From positions 64,391 through 128,390 of the forward strand of contig JAHBVV010000019.1 in NCBI GenBank assembly GCA_019637335.1: a DNA stretch of 64,000 nucleotides, given 5' to 3'. This DNA comes from Candidatus Hydrogenedentota bacterium. GTDB taxonomy: Bacteria > Hydrogenedentota > Hydrogenedentia > Hydrogenedentales > JAEUWI01. The translations under genes and the position numbers were made by a program. Every line of letters begins with the position of its first letter. Within the stretch, counting starts at the first letter, position 1. Below are positions 33,747 through 45,240 of the stretch, in pieces. A model generated the notes under the pieces. That model saw only the letters and a program-made list of their open reading frames with translations, did no database searches and was not told the DNA's origin.

Positions 33747-35827
33747 TGGGCTTGCTGATGCCGCTGCTGATGGGCGGGGCCGCGCTCGCCGTGCTGCCGT
33801 GGATCATCCACCGCATCCGGCGTCCCACGCACCAGCCGACGCCCTTCAGCAGCCTGATGTTCGTCCCGGAGACGCCGCCGCCCGTGCGCGAGCGCAAGCG
33901 GATCGAGCATCCCTGGCTCATGCTGCTGCGCATGCTGATCCTAATCGCGCTGGCGCTGGCCTATGCCCGCCCGTACCAACTGGTTCCCGCCGCCGCGGAG
34001 GGCGAGGGGCCCGCGGATCGGGAGCACGTCATCCTGGTGGATGCCTCCATGAGCGCGGGCGCGGATTTTGACGCCATCCGATCCGCCGCCCTGGCCGCCC
34101 TGGACGAGGTGAACGGCGCGGAGCGGGTGGCGGTGGTCGCGTTCGATACGGCGCCGCGCCTGATCGTCCCCCTCGCGGGACCCGGCGCCGCGCGGGGGGC
34201 GCTCGAATCGCTGGCGCCGTCCGAAGGGGCCACGCGTTTTGTTCCCGCGCTCCGGTTCGCGGAGCAATTGCTGGAACCCGAAGCCGCCGTCGCGGAGGAG
34301 GAAGCCGCGCAACGGATCATACACCTGGTGAGCGACTTGCAGCGGAGCGGCCTGCCCGAGGGCGAGGCCGGCTATACCCTGGCGCGCGGGGTCCAGTTAC
34401 GCGCCGTTCCCGTGGCGGTTCCCGTGGGGAATCAGGCGGTGGAGGCGGTGGCGCTGGAGCCGCGCCCGCCGAATAGCCTGCATCTGCGCGCGCGCGTCCG
34501 CAACCACGGGCTGGAGCACGCCGATGGTATGCTGCAAGTATGGATCGGGGAGCAACTGGCGGCGGAAAATCCCGTGAGCATTCCGCCGGGCGGCGTGGCG
34601 GCCGTGGCCCTGGCCGCGGAGGCCGACCTGGCCATGTCCCACGAGGGCGAAGTGCGGTTGCGGGTGGCCGACGCGGTCGCCGCGGACAACGCGCACTACT
34701 TCGTGTTCCACCCGGAGCCCGCGCGGATCGTCGGCATGCTGGCGTCGGGTACGGACGCGCGATTTCTCGAGGCCGCCATCGCGGAAAGCCAGCCGGTTCC
34801 ATGGCGGTTGTCCCCGCTTACGCCCGATGCGGTCTCGACTGAAGCCCAGACGGGCGCGCTGCCCGAAGTTATCATTGTCGCCGGGCTGGAGACCGCGCCG
34901 GACGGCCTGGCGGAGGCGCTGCAATCGTACGTGACTTCGGGCGGGCGGATCCTGCTCATTCCCGGGCCGGGCGGCCTTGCGGCTCCGCTTTCCGATGCGC
35001 TGCTGTCCCCCGCCGGCGTGGCGGCGGGCGCCCCGCGCTACGATCAGGCGGATCCGCGCCGCTTTTCGAGCATGAACTGGATCGATTTCGACCACCCCGT
35101 GTTTCAAGCGTTCAGGAGCGCCGCATACAGCGATTTTTCCATGGTGCGGTTCCACAATTACCACCGTCTGGACGCGCCCGCGGACCTGCGGGGGGCGGTG
35201 ATCGCCCGCCTGGACGATGGCGTCGCCGGCGATGGCGATCCCGCGCTGGTCGCGTTCGAGGTGGGCGCGGGCCGGGCCGTGGTCTGGGCTTTTCCGCTGG
35301 ATCCGGCCTGGACCAACCTCACGCGCACCCGGCGTTTCGTGCCGCTGATACACGAGTCCATCGCCTTGTTGCTGCCTGCCCTGCCCCCGCGCCGCGATCA
35401 CCGGGCCGGCCTTCCGCTGACGCCTCCGCCCGAGCTTGCCGGCCAGGCGGATGCGCTCCGGATGCGGTGGCCCGGCGCGGCCGATCCCGTGGCGTGGGCG
35501 GCGGATACGGCGCGCGCGCCACGTGCGGGGTTTGTGCGCTGGTTGCCCGGAGATGACGCCGCCATTCCGGTGGTGGAGCCCGTGAACACGGATCCCGCCG
35601 AAAGCGATTTGCGCCCGTTTACGGTGGAAGAGTTTCTGCTGCGGGCCGGCGCGGTGACGGCCGATCTGGAGTCGGCCCCGGCGGAAGCCCCCGAAACCGT
35701 GGGGAATGTTGTACACTGGGAGTATGCCTATTCGGTACTCGTAATCCTGGCGGCGGCCCTCTTTCTCGAAACGGGCCTGGTCTTGTGGCATCGCCGCCGG
35801 GGCATCCGGGAGCAGCGCGTGACATGA
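33746..35827 (+). CDS. BatA-like membrane vWA protein
   Basis: The 693-residue protein begins with the Bat-type N-terminus: a short membrane helix, then PTPFSSLMFVPETPPP, and a second helix LMLLRMLILIALALAYARP. A vWA domain has DASMSAG as MIDAS (residues about 95-100) and VSDLQRSG. A long periplasmic part of beta-sandwich type follows. The C-terminal region ends with a last membrane helix near residue 665. Bat proteins are tied to oxygen tolerance and envelope stress in some bacteria; that role here is inference. The start overlaps the DUF58 gene by one base and the end overlaps the next by ATGA. Confidence 0.88.
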   Translation: MGLLMPLLMGGAALAVLPWIIHRIRRPTHQPTPFSSLMFVPETPPPVRERKRIEHPWLMLLRMLILIALALAYARPYQLVPAAAEGEGPADREHVILVDASMSAGADFDAIRSAALAALDEVNGAERVAVVAFDTAPRLIVPLAGPGAARGALESLAPSEGATRFVPALRFAEQLLEPEAAVAEEEAAQRIIHLVSDLQRSGLPEGEAGYTLARGVQLRAVPVAVPVGNQAVEAVALEPRPPNSLHLRARVRNHGLEHADGMLQVWIGEQLAAENPVSIPPGGVAAVALAAEADLAMSHEGEVRLRVADAVAADNAHYFVFHPEPARIVGMLASGTDARFLEAAIAESQPVPWRLSPLTPDAVSTEAQTGALPEVIIVAGLETAPDGLAEALQSYVTSGGRILLIPGPGGLAAPLSDALLSPAGVAAGAPRYDQADPRRFSSMNWIDFDHPVFQAFRSAAYSDFSMVRFHNYHRLDAPADLRGAVIARLDDGVAGDGDPALVAFEVGAGRAVVWAFPLDPAWTNLTRTRRFVPLIHESIALLLPALPPRRDHRAGLPLTPPPELAGQADALRMRWPGAADPVAWAADTARAPRAGFVRWLPGDDAAIPVVEPVNTDPAESDLRPFTVEEFLLRAGAVTADLESAPAEAPETVGNVVHWEYAYSVLVILAAALFLETGLVLWHRRRGIREQRVT

Positions 35828-38800
35828 CAAACAGCAACCGCCCCTTGCCCCCCATGCTTGCGCAGCAGCTTGCCCGCGTGCTGCGGCGCTACCGCCGCGT
35901 TCGCTTCCTGCGCGCGAGTGCGCGTTTTCTCGCCTTCTCGGGCGCGGCGGCCGCGTTGCTTGCCCTGGCGGCGGCGGGCGGCGCGCCCGTTGCCGCCATA
36001 GCGGCCACCGCGGTCGCCGCCGTAGCGTTTCTGGCGGGCTACTGCTTCCTTCCGATCCTGCGGCGTCCGGCGACCCTCCAGGAAATCGCCGCGCATATCG
36101 ACGCGCGCCATCCCGAACTTCAGGATCGGATCCTGAGCGCCGTTGCCCTGGCGGAGTCCGGCGGCGAGGCGCCATCGGCCTGGATGCTGGAAAACCTGCT
36201 GGCGGAAACCCAGCAGCGCGTGAAAGGGACGCCGCTGGACGATTTTATCAATCCGCTGGAGTACCGCGTGCTGGTGGCGGCGGTGTGCGCCGGCGGCGTC
36301 GTGATCGCGGCCGGGCTTATCGCGGCGGGCTGGCGCTGGAGCGCTATCCAGGACGCTTCGGACGAGGAAACGGCGGCGTTGGCCGCGGCCCCCTTCACCG
36401 TGGAGCCGGGCGATGCGACAGTTCAGCCGGGCGACAACCAGATCATCTGGGTGACCTCGCCCGATGTGAACGCAACCAAGTATATCCACTGGGAGCAGGG
36501 CGGCCGGGAGCAGCGGGCGGTGCTGGCCTCGAGTTCGACGCCCGAGGTTTCCTTCCACACCTTCGAGGCCCTGCGTGAGGGCCTGTTCTACCGGGTTCGC
36601 GTCGGGGAGCGGGAGTCGGAACGTTACGAAATCAAGGTGGCCCGGCCACCGTCCGTGGAATCGATCCAGATCACCTACACCTACCCGGCGTACCTCCGTT
36701 TGGAACCCCGGGTCGTACCCTTTGCCGGCGACATTGAGGCCGTGGAGGGCACGGAAGTCGCCCTTCGCGTGGAGGTGAACAAGCCCCTGCGCCAGGCGGT
36801 GCTGGCCCTCGACACCGGATCGCAGATTCCCCTCGCCGCCGCGGGCGAATTGGCGTGGGAGACCGTGTTCACCCTGGAGGAATCCGGCGATTACCGGGTG
36901 GCGCTGCTGGACGAGGCGGGCGATATGAACCCGATGCCCGCGCGCTACGCGATCACGGTGCTGCCCGACAACCCGCCCGCCATCAAGGTTCGCTATCCGC
37001 GCGGGGACACCGAGGTCCTCGCCCTGGAAGAGGTCCCCCTGGCGTTCACGGTGGAGGATGATTTTGGCGTTTCCGCCTACGGCATTGAGTACACGATCGC
37101 GGGACAGGAACCCGTACGGCTTGCGTTGAACGGCGATTCGCCACTCGCGCGAGAGATTGTGGGCGACCACCTGTTTGCCCTGGAGGAACTCGGATTGCAG
37201 GGTGGTGACCTCGTGACCTGGAGTGTGTGGGCCACCGACCTGAAACCCGATCGCGCCGATTTTGAAGTGGTGGGCGATCCGTTCTTCCTCGAAGTGCGCC
37301 CGTATGTGCGCCGCTACCGCGAAAGCATCACCAACGCGGGCGGCGGCGCGGCGGCGGGAGAGGCGGGCCAGGGCCGCGATCCGCTCGGCGACCAGCGCGG
37401 CGTGGTCATCGCGCTGCACAATCTCCGGAAGCGCGCGTCGGGCCTGGGCGAAGAAACCTACACCACCGATGCGGGCCGGATCGCCGAGGCGCAGGCGGAG
37501 ATTCGCGGCACGCTGGAGGGCGCGCTGGGAATGGCGCCGCCGGATCGCGCGATCTTCGGGCGGCGCGCGCTGGAGTCGATGGTGGCCGTGGAGGACGACA
37601 TAGCCCGCGCGGCGTGGCCGGAGCCCGAAGAGGCGCTCGGCGACGCGCTGGCTGCCGCCCAGGAGGCCATGCAGTGGCTCAAGAAGCTGGAGCCCGAATT
37701 GCGGGACGTGATGCGCGCGCAGGGCGGCGGTGGCGGTGGCGGCGGAGGCGGCGGGAGCGCGCAGGGAGAGATCGATCAGCTGGAACTGGCCCGGCGGACC
37801 GGCTTCCAGGAGGAAGCGCGGACCAGCCAGCAGGCGGCGGCGGAGCAGGAAGCGCTGCGGAAGGGACTCGAAGATCTGGCGCGACGCCAGGAAGTGCTGA
37901 ACGAGGACCTTGGCGCGTTGCTTTCGGAAAATGAAGCGGCCCGGGACGAACGGGAGCGGGCGCGGCAACTGGAACGGCTTCGCGAAGAGCAGCAGCGGCA
38001 ATTGGAGCGGCTGGACCAGCTCGCCAACGAATTGGCGCGCAGCCCGATGGATGCGGCGCAGCGCGAGGAGGCGCGCGAGGCGCTTCAGGAGGCGCGCCGC
38101 AATATGGAGACCAGCGCCGAGTCCGCGCGGCGAGGCGAATTGCAGCAGGCGCGATCGGCGGGGAGCCGCGCGGCGCGGGATCTCGAAAGCGTGGAGCGGA
38201 ACCTGGATATGCTGACGCGCGAAGCTGCGGCGGACCGGCTCGCGGCGCTGGAGGAAGGCATGCGCGGCTTGCGGGAGCGCCAGGCGGGCGTGCGGGAGGA
38301 GGTGGACGCGCTACGGGAGATGGAGTCGCTCCCCGGCTTGGAGGGACAGGAGCGCCTGGCGGCGCGGTCCGAACAGCTTCGCGGCGAAAAGGAGTTGCTT
38401 GCGCGCGACACGGAGGCGTTGATCCGGGACGCGGGCGGACTTTCCGACCAGCTTCGCCAGAATCAGGAGTTGTTGTCGCGCAAACTGGGGGATTGGGCGC
38501 GGCGCACCAGCCGGGATGGCGTGGTTACCGATATGGAGTCCGGTCTGCGGTACGTGGAGTGGGGCGCCTGGGAGCCGCTGGCCGAAACCGAGCGCCAGGT
38601 GGACCGAAAGCTCGAACAGGCGGCGGGGGCGCTTGAAGGGTTGCGGCGCTATCTCCCGGGGGACGAGAAAGAGGATCTGGCGCGCGCGCTGGACATGCTC
38701 CAGGAACTGGGGGGCGTATCGGAAGAGGCCGGTGAGGCGTCCGAGGCGGGCGAAACCGGTGAGGCTGGCGCTGGAGGCGATTCACGCGCGGAGACCGACG

Positions 38801-39603
38801 CGGAGGCGGGGCGCGGGGAAGGCGCTTCCGAGCCCGGCGGCGATGGCGCGAGTTCTCAACCGGAAGCGGAGGCCCGGGAATCCCTCGCCCGGCGGCCTGA
38901 CGCGCCTGGCGCGTCCGGCGATCCGGCGGGGCAGGGCGATCCGTCCGCCGAGGGCGAAGCGTCTGGCCCCGGCGTCGCGCCGCAAGATGGCCAACAGACC
39001 GAAGGCGGCCAGGAATCCGGGGAAGGCGCCGGAGAGACGGGCGCGCCGGGCGAAACGGCCTCCGCACAATCGGGCGGCGCGAACGGCGATACGCCGGGAG
39101 AGGGTGCGGCGCCGGGCGAAGGTGGCGAAGCGCCCGGCGGAGAAGGCGGCGAGTCCGGGCGCGAGGGCGCGCGCGCGGATGGCGCCCGCGGTGACGGCGC
39201 GAGCGGCATCCAGACCTCGGAGACCTTCCGCGGCGGCGGCGCGGACTCGCGCGACGGCTTTTTCGATCAGGACATCTGGGAGTGGCGGCCGACCATCCGC
39301 GACGCGGCCTCGCTGCTGCCCCGGGAGTCGTCCGTGCGCGGCGCGCTGGAGCAGGTCGAAATGGATTTGGGCCGCCTCCAGCGCGAGTACAACAACGGCA
39401 AGCAGCTTCCCGATGCCGGGGAATTCGAGCAGGTAGTGCGCCGCCCGCTCCGGGACGCGATCGCGGCGCTGGAAGACGAGGTGCGCGCGCGTCTGGATAG
39501 CGAGCGGCAGTGGATTGAGGACGAGGGCGCGATCCCGCCGCAATACGCGGATCGCGTTTCGGAGTATTTCCGAACCCTCGCCGATACCCCGGCGGCGCCG
39601 TAG
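35824..39603 (+). CDS. Large DUF4175-like membrane protein with coiled coil and low-complexity region
   Basis: The 1259-residue protein has two N-terminal hydrophobic segments (about 30-72 with alanine-rich helices) and another near 150-175. A strand-rich periplasmic part up to about residue 500 follows, then a poly-Gly run near residue 640. A long Glu/Arg/Ala-rich coiled coil spans about 660-960. A Gly/Glu/Ala-rich disordered stretch spans about 970-1140, and a short ordered end follows. The architecture fits DUF4175-type proteins found in MoxR/Bat-like operons. I chose ATG 35824, which overlaps the previous stop as ATGA; a longer frame starts inside the upstream gene. The disordered part is probably variable between strains. 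Confidence 0.8.
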   Translation: MTNSNRPLPPMLAQQLARVLRRYRRVRFLRASARFLAFSGAAAALLALAAAGGAPVAAIAATAVAAVAFLAGYCFLPILRRPATLQEIAAHIDARHPELQDRILSAVALAESGGEAPSAWMLENLLAETQQRVKGTPLDDFINPLEYRVLVAAVCAGGVVIAAGLIAAGWRWSAIQDASDEETAALAAAPFTVEPGDATVQPGDNQIIWVTSPDVNATKYIHWEQGGREQRAVLASSSTPEVSFHTFEALREGLFYRVRVGERESERYEIKVARPPSVESIQITYTYPAYLRLEPRVVPFAGDIEAVEGTEVALRVEVNKPLRQAVLALDTGSQIPLAAAGELAWETVFTLEESGDYRVALLDEAGDMNPMPARYAITVLPDNPPAIKVRYPRGDTEVLALEEVPLAFTVEDDFGVSAYGIEYTIAGQEPVRLALNGDSPLAREIVGDHLFALEELGLQGGDLVTWSVWATDLKPDRADFEVVGDPFFLEVRPYVRRYRESITNAGGGAAAGEAGQGRDPLGDQRGVVIALHNLRKRASGLGEETYTTDAGRIAEAQAEIRGTLEGALGMAPPDRAIFGRRALESMVAVEDDIARAAWPEPEEALGDALAAAQEAMQWLKKLEPELRDVMRAQGGGGGGGGGGGSAQGEIDQLELARRTGFQEEARTSQQAAAEQEALRKGLEDLARRQEVLNEDLGALLSENEAARDERERARQLERLREEQQRQLERLDQLANELARSPMDAAQREEAREALQEARRNMETSAESARRGELQQARSAGSRAARDLESVERNLDMLTREAAADRLAALEEGMRGLRERQAGVREEVDALREMESLPGLEGQERLAARSEQLRGEKELLARDTEALIRDAGGLSDQLRQNQELLSRKLGDWARRTSRDGVVTDMESGLRYVEWGAWEPLAETERQVDRKLEQAAGALEGLRRYLPGDEKEDLARALDMLQELGGVSEEAGEASEAGETGEAGAGGDSRAETDAEAGRGEGASEPGGDGASSQPEAEARESLARRPDAPGASGDPAGQGDPSAEGEASGPGVAPQDGQQTEGGQESGEGAGETGAPGETASAQSGGANGDTPGEGAAPGEGGEAPGGEGGESGREGARADGARGDGASGIQTSETFRGGGADSRDGFFDQDIWEWRPTIRDAASLLPRESSVRGALEQVEMDLGRLQREYNNGKQLPDAGEFEQVVRRPLRDAIAALEDEVRARLDSERQWIEDEGAIPPQYADRVSEYFRTLADTPAAP

Positions 39604-39615
39604 AATGGGGGTGTT

Positions 39616-43268
<3,653 letters not shown>

Positions 43269-43291
43269 TGGATTATCGCCGCGCGCCCGCC

Positions 43292-43297
43292 TATAAT
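43292..43297 (+). promoter_or_regulatory. Perfect TATAAT just before the PLD gene
   Basis: TATAAT ends 8 bases before ATG 43306. Transcription would start at about 43304, giving almost no leader. There is no strong ribosome site, only GGGCGG between the box and the ATG, so the message may be leaderless. Confidence 0.45.
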
Positions 43298-43305
43298 GGG
43301 CGGCT

Positions 43306-45021
43306 ATGAAGCGAGGCATTACACGGATAGCGGTTCTGGCCTGGGCCGCGATCGGGGGGCTGTCCGTTTGGGCCGCGGGGGCGGACGCGGTTTCTCCCCT
43401 GATGGCGTTTGCGTGGGAACTCCAGGACCGCACGCCGGCCGGCCAGGACCCGGAGCGCGGCAACCACGTGGCGGTCGTCGACCACGGTCGGGACGCGCTC
43501 TTGTTGCGGGTCCACCTGATCCGGCACGCCCAATTCAGTATCGATATCCAGACCTTCATTCTGGCGAACGACGAGAGCGGGCGCTACCTGGCGTATGAGC
43601 TCATTCAGGCGGCGCGCCGCGGGGTGAAGGTGCGGCTGCTCGCGGACCACTTCATGTCCGCCCGCGATGTGGAGTGGGCGGCCTTTCTGGCGTCGGTTCA
43701 CCCGAACCTCGAACTCCGCTACTACCGCCCGCCCACCGGCCAGATGAACCCCTCCAAGGCCGAATTGCTGCTGCACGGTCTGCTCTTCTTCCAGCAGGCC
43801 AACCAGCGGATGCACAACAAGGTGATCCTTATCGACGGGGCCATCGCGGTCACCGGCGGGCGCAACATCGACAACCACTACTTCAACCAGAGCTTGACCT
43901 ACAATTTCTACGACCTGGACGCATTGGTCTCGGGCCCGGTGCTGCCGCGAATGGCCGCGTCGTTCGAGGAATTCTGGACGTGGCGCCGATCCATACCCGC
44001 GGAGCAGCTGGGCGACGTCCAATCGCGCATCCGGCGGGGCGCCGTCCGTGAGCGGTCATCCCGGGCGGATTTTGAGATTACGGGATACTTCGACGATATC
44101 GAAGCGCAGGCGGATGATCTCTCGCTGATCGCCCGGCGCTTCGTGGCGCCCCTGGAAGAGGCGGACCGCGTGCGCTTCCTGGCGGACCATCCGGGGAAGA
44201 ACCGCCTGATCGGGTTCTGGGGCGGCGGCAAGGGATCCCGCGCCATCCGCAAGACTATCCGAAGCGCGGAAGACGAGCTGCTGCTCCAAAGCCCCTACCT
44301 TATCCTCAACTGGAAGGCGCGCTACCAGTTCCGGCAGATGCGGCGGGACAACCCCGACATGGACATCATCGTGTCCACGAACAGCCTCGCCGCGACCGAC
44401 AACACCCTCGCCTACTCCGCCAACTACAAGCTGCGCACGGCTTACATCCAGACTATCGGCATGGAAATTCACGAATACATGCCCCACCCCGAAGAACTCT
44501 ACGAGCACCTGCCCAACTTCGACACCCTCAAGGAGCGGTCCGAAGCCGCCGGCATCTACGGCGATCCCTTCCTCTGCATCCACGCCAAGGCCTTTGTGGT
44601 GGACAACAAGATCGCCTATATCGGCTCCTACAACATGGACCCGCGATCCGACAACCTCAACACCGAAATCGGCCTCCTCATTGAAGACCCCGCCATCGTC
44701 GCCCGCGTCCGCGAATGCATCCTCGGACGGGCGCGCCCCGAAAACGCCTGGGTCATCGCCCGCCGCGAATTCCCCCTGGCCGACGTGAACTACCTCGTCG
44801 AGGGCATTTTCGGCTGGAGCCCGGTCGACGTCTGGCCCATACGCAACACCACCAGCTTCGAACTCATCCCCGGCAGGGAACCCGTCCCCCCGGGCCACCC
44901 CGACTTCTACACAAACTACCGGGACGTAGGCAGCTTCCCCGGCGCGCCCGTGGGTTCGGTGAAACAGTTGCAGACCAGCCTCTTCAAGATGTTTAACACG
45001 CTGGCGATACCGATGCTGTAG
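43306..45021 (+). CDS. Phospholipase D/cardiolipin synthase-like protein, exported
   Basis: The 571-residue protein has an N-terminal signal or anchor (about 7-28, AVLAWAAIGGLSVWAAG). Two HKD motifs follow: HNKVILIDGAIAVTGGRN near residue 170 and HAKAFVVDNKIAYIGSYN near 427. These make the paired active site of phospholipase D-type phosphatidyltransferases. The overall length and the N-terminal motif DIQTFILANDESG fit the cardiolipin synthase-like group, but the export signal is different from the classical membrane enzyme. It is 37 bases from the previous gene, and has its own TATAAT, so it may be transcribed separately. Substrates are unknown. Confidence 0.85.
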   Translation: MKRGITRIAVLAWAAIGGLSVWAAGADAVSPLMAFAWELQDRTPAGQDPERGNHVAVVDHGRDALLLRVHLIRHAQFSIDIQTFILANDESGRYLAYELIQAARRGVKVRLLADHFMSARDVEWAAFLASVHPNLELRYYRPPTGQMNPSKAELLLHGLLFFQQANQRMHNKVILIDGAIAVTGGRNIDNHYFNQSLTYNFYDLDALVSGPVLPRMAASFEEFWTWRRSIPAEQLGDVQSRIRRGAVRERSSRADFEITGYFDDIEAQADDLSLIARRFVAPLEEADRVRFLADHPGKNRLIGFWGGGKGSRAIRKTIRSAEDELLLQSPYLILNWKARYQFRQMRRDNPDMDIIVSTNSLAATDNTLAYSANYKLRTAYIQTIGMEIHEYMPHPEELYEHLPNFDTLKERSEAAGIYGDPFLCIHAKAFVVDNKIAYIGSYNMDPRSDNLNTEIGLLIEDPAIVARVRECILGRARPENAWVIARREFPLADVNYLVEGIFGWSPVDVWPIRNTTSFELIPGREPVPPGHPDFYTNYRDVGSFPGAPVGSVKQLQTSLFKMFNTLAIPML

Positions 45022-45080
45022 GCCGCCTGACTCAATGCAGGCCGGTTGGACGCGCCGCGGAATATATCGCGGACGCCCGC

Positions 45081-45109
45081 TTGAAATTGGACACGGGCGC
45101 TGCTATTGT
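45081..45109 (+). promoter_or_regulatory. Candidate promoter of the beta-propeller/EG-repeat gene
   Basis: TTGAAA at 45081-45086, a 17-base spacer and TATTGT at 45104-45109, with TG one base before the -10 hexamer. The start at 45241 is 131 bases downstream. This is the best spaced -35/-10 pair in the window. Confidence 0.5.
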
Positions 45110-45240
45110 GCGAATTGAGTACGGTTGGGCAACCAGTTTTGTCCCGCGCGTATTGTGTGTGTGCGAAGTTCTATCTGGATCAGGGGTGCTGGCCCCGGCT
45201 CAGCCGCGTGATGCGGCGACGCTCGGGGGGAGGATTGGAC

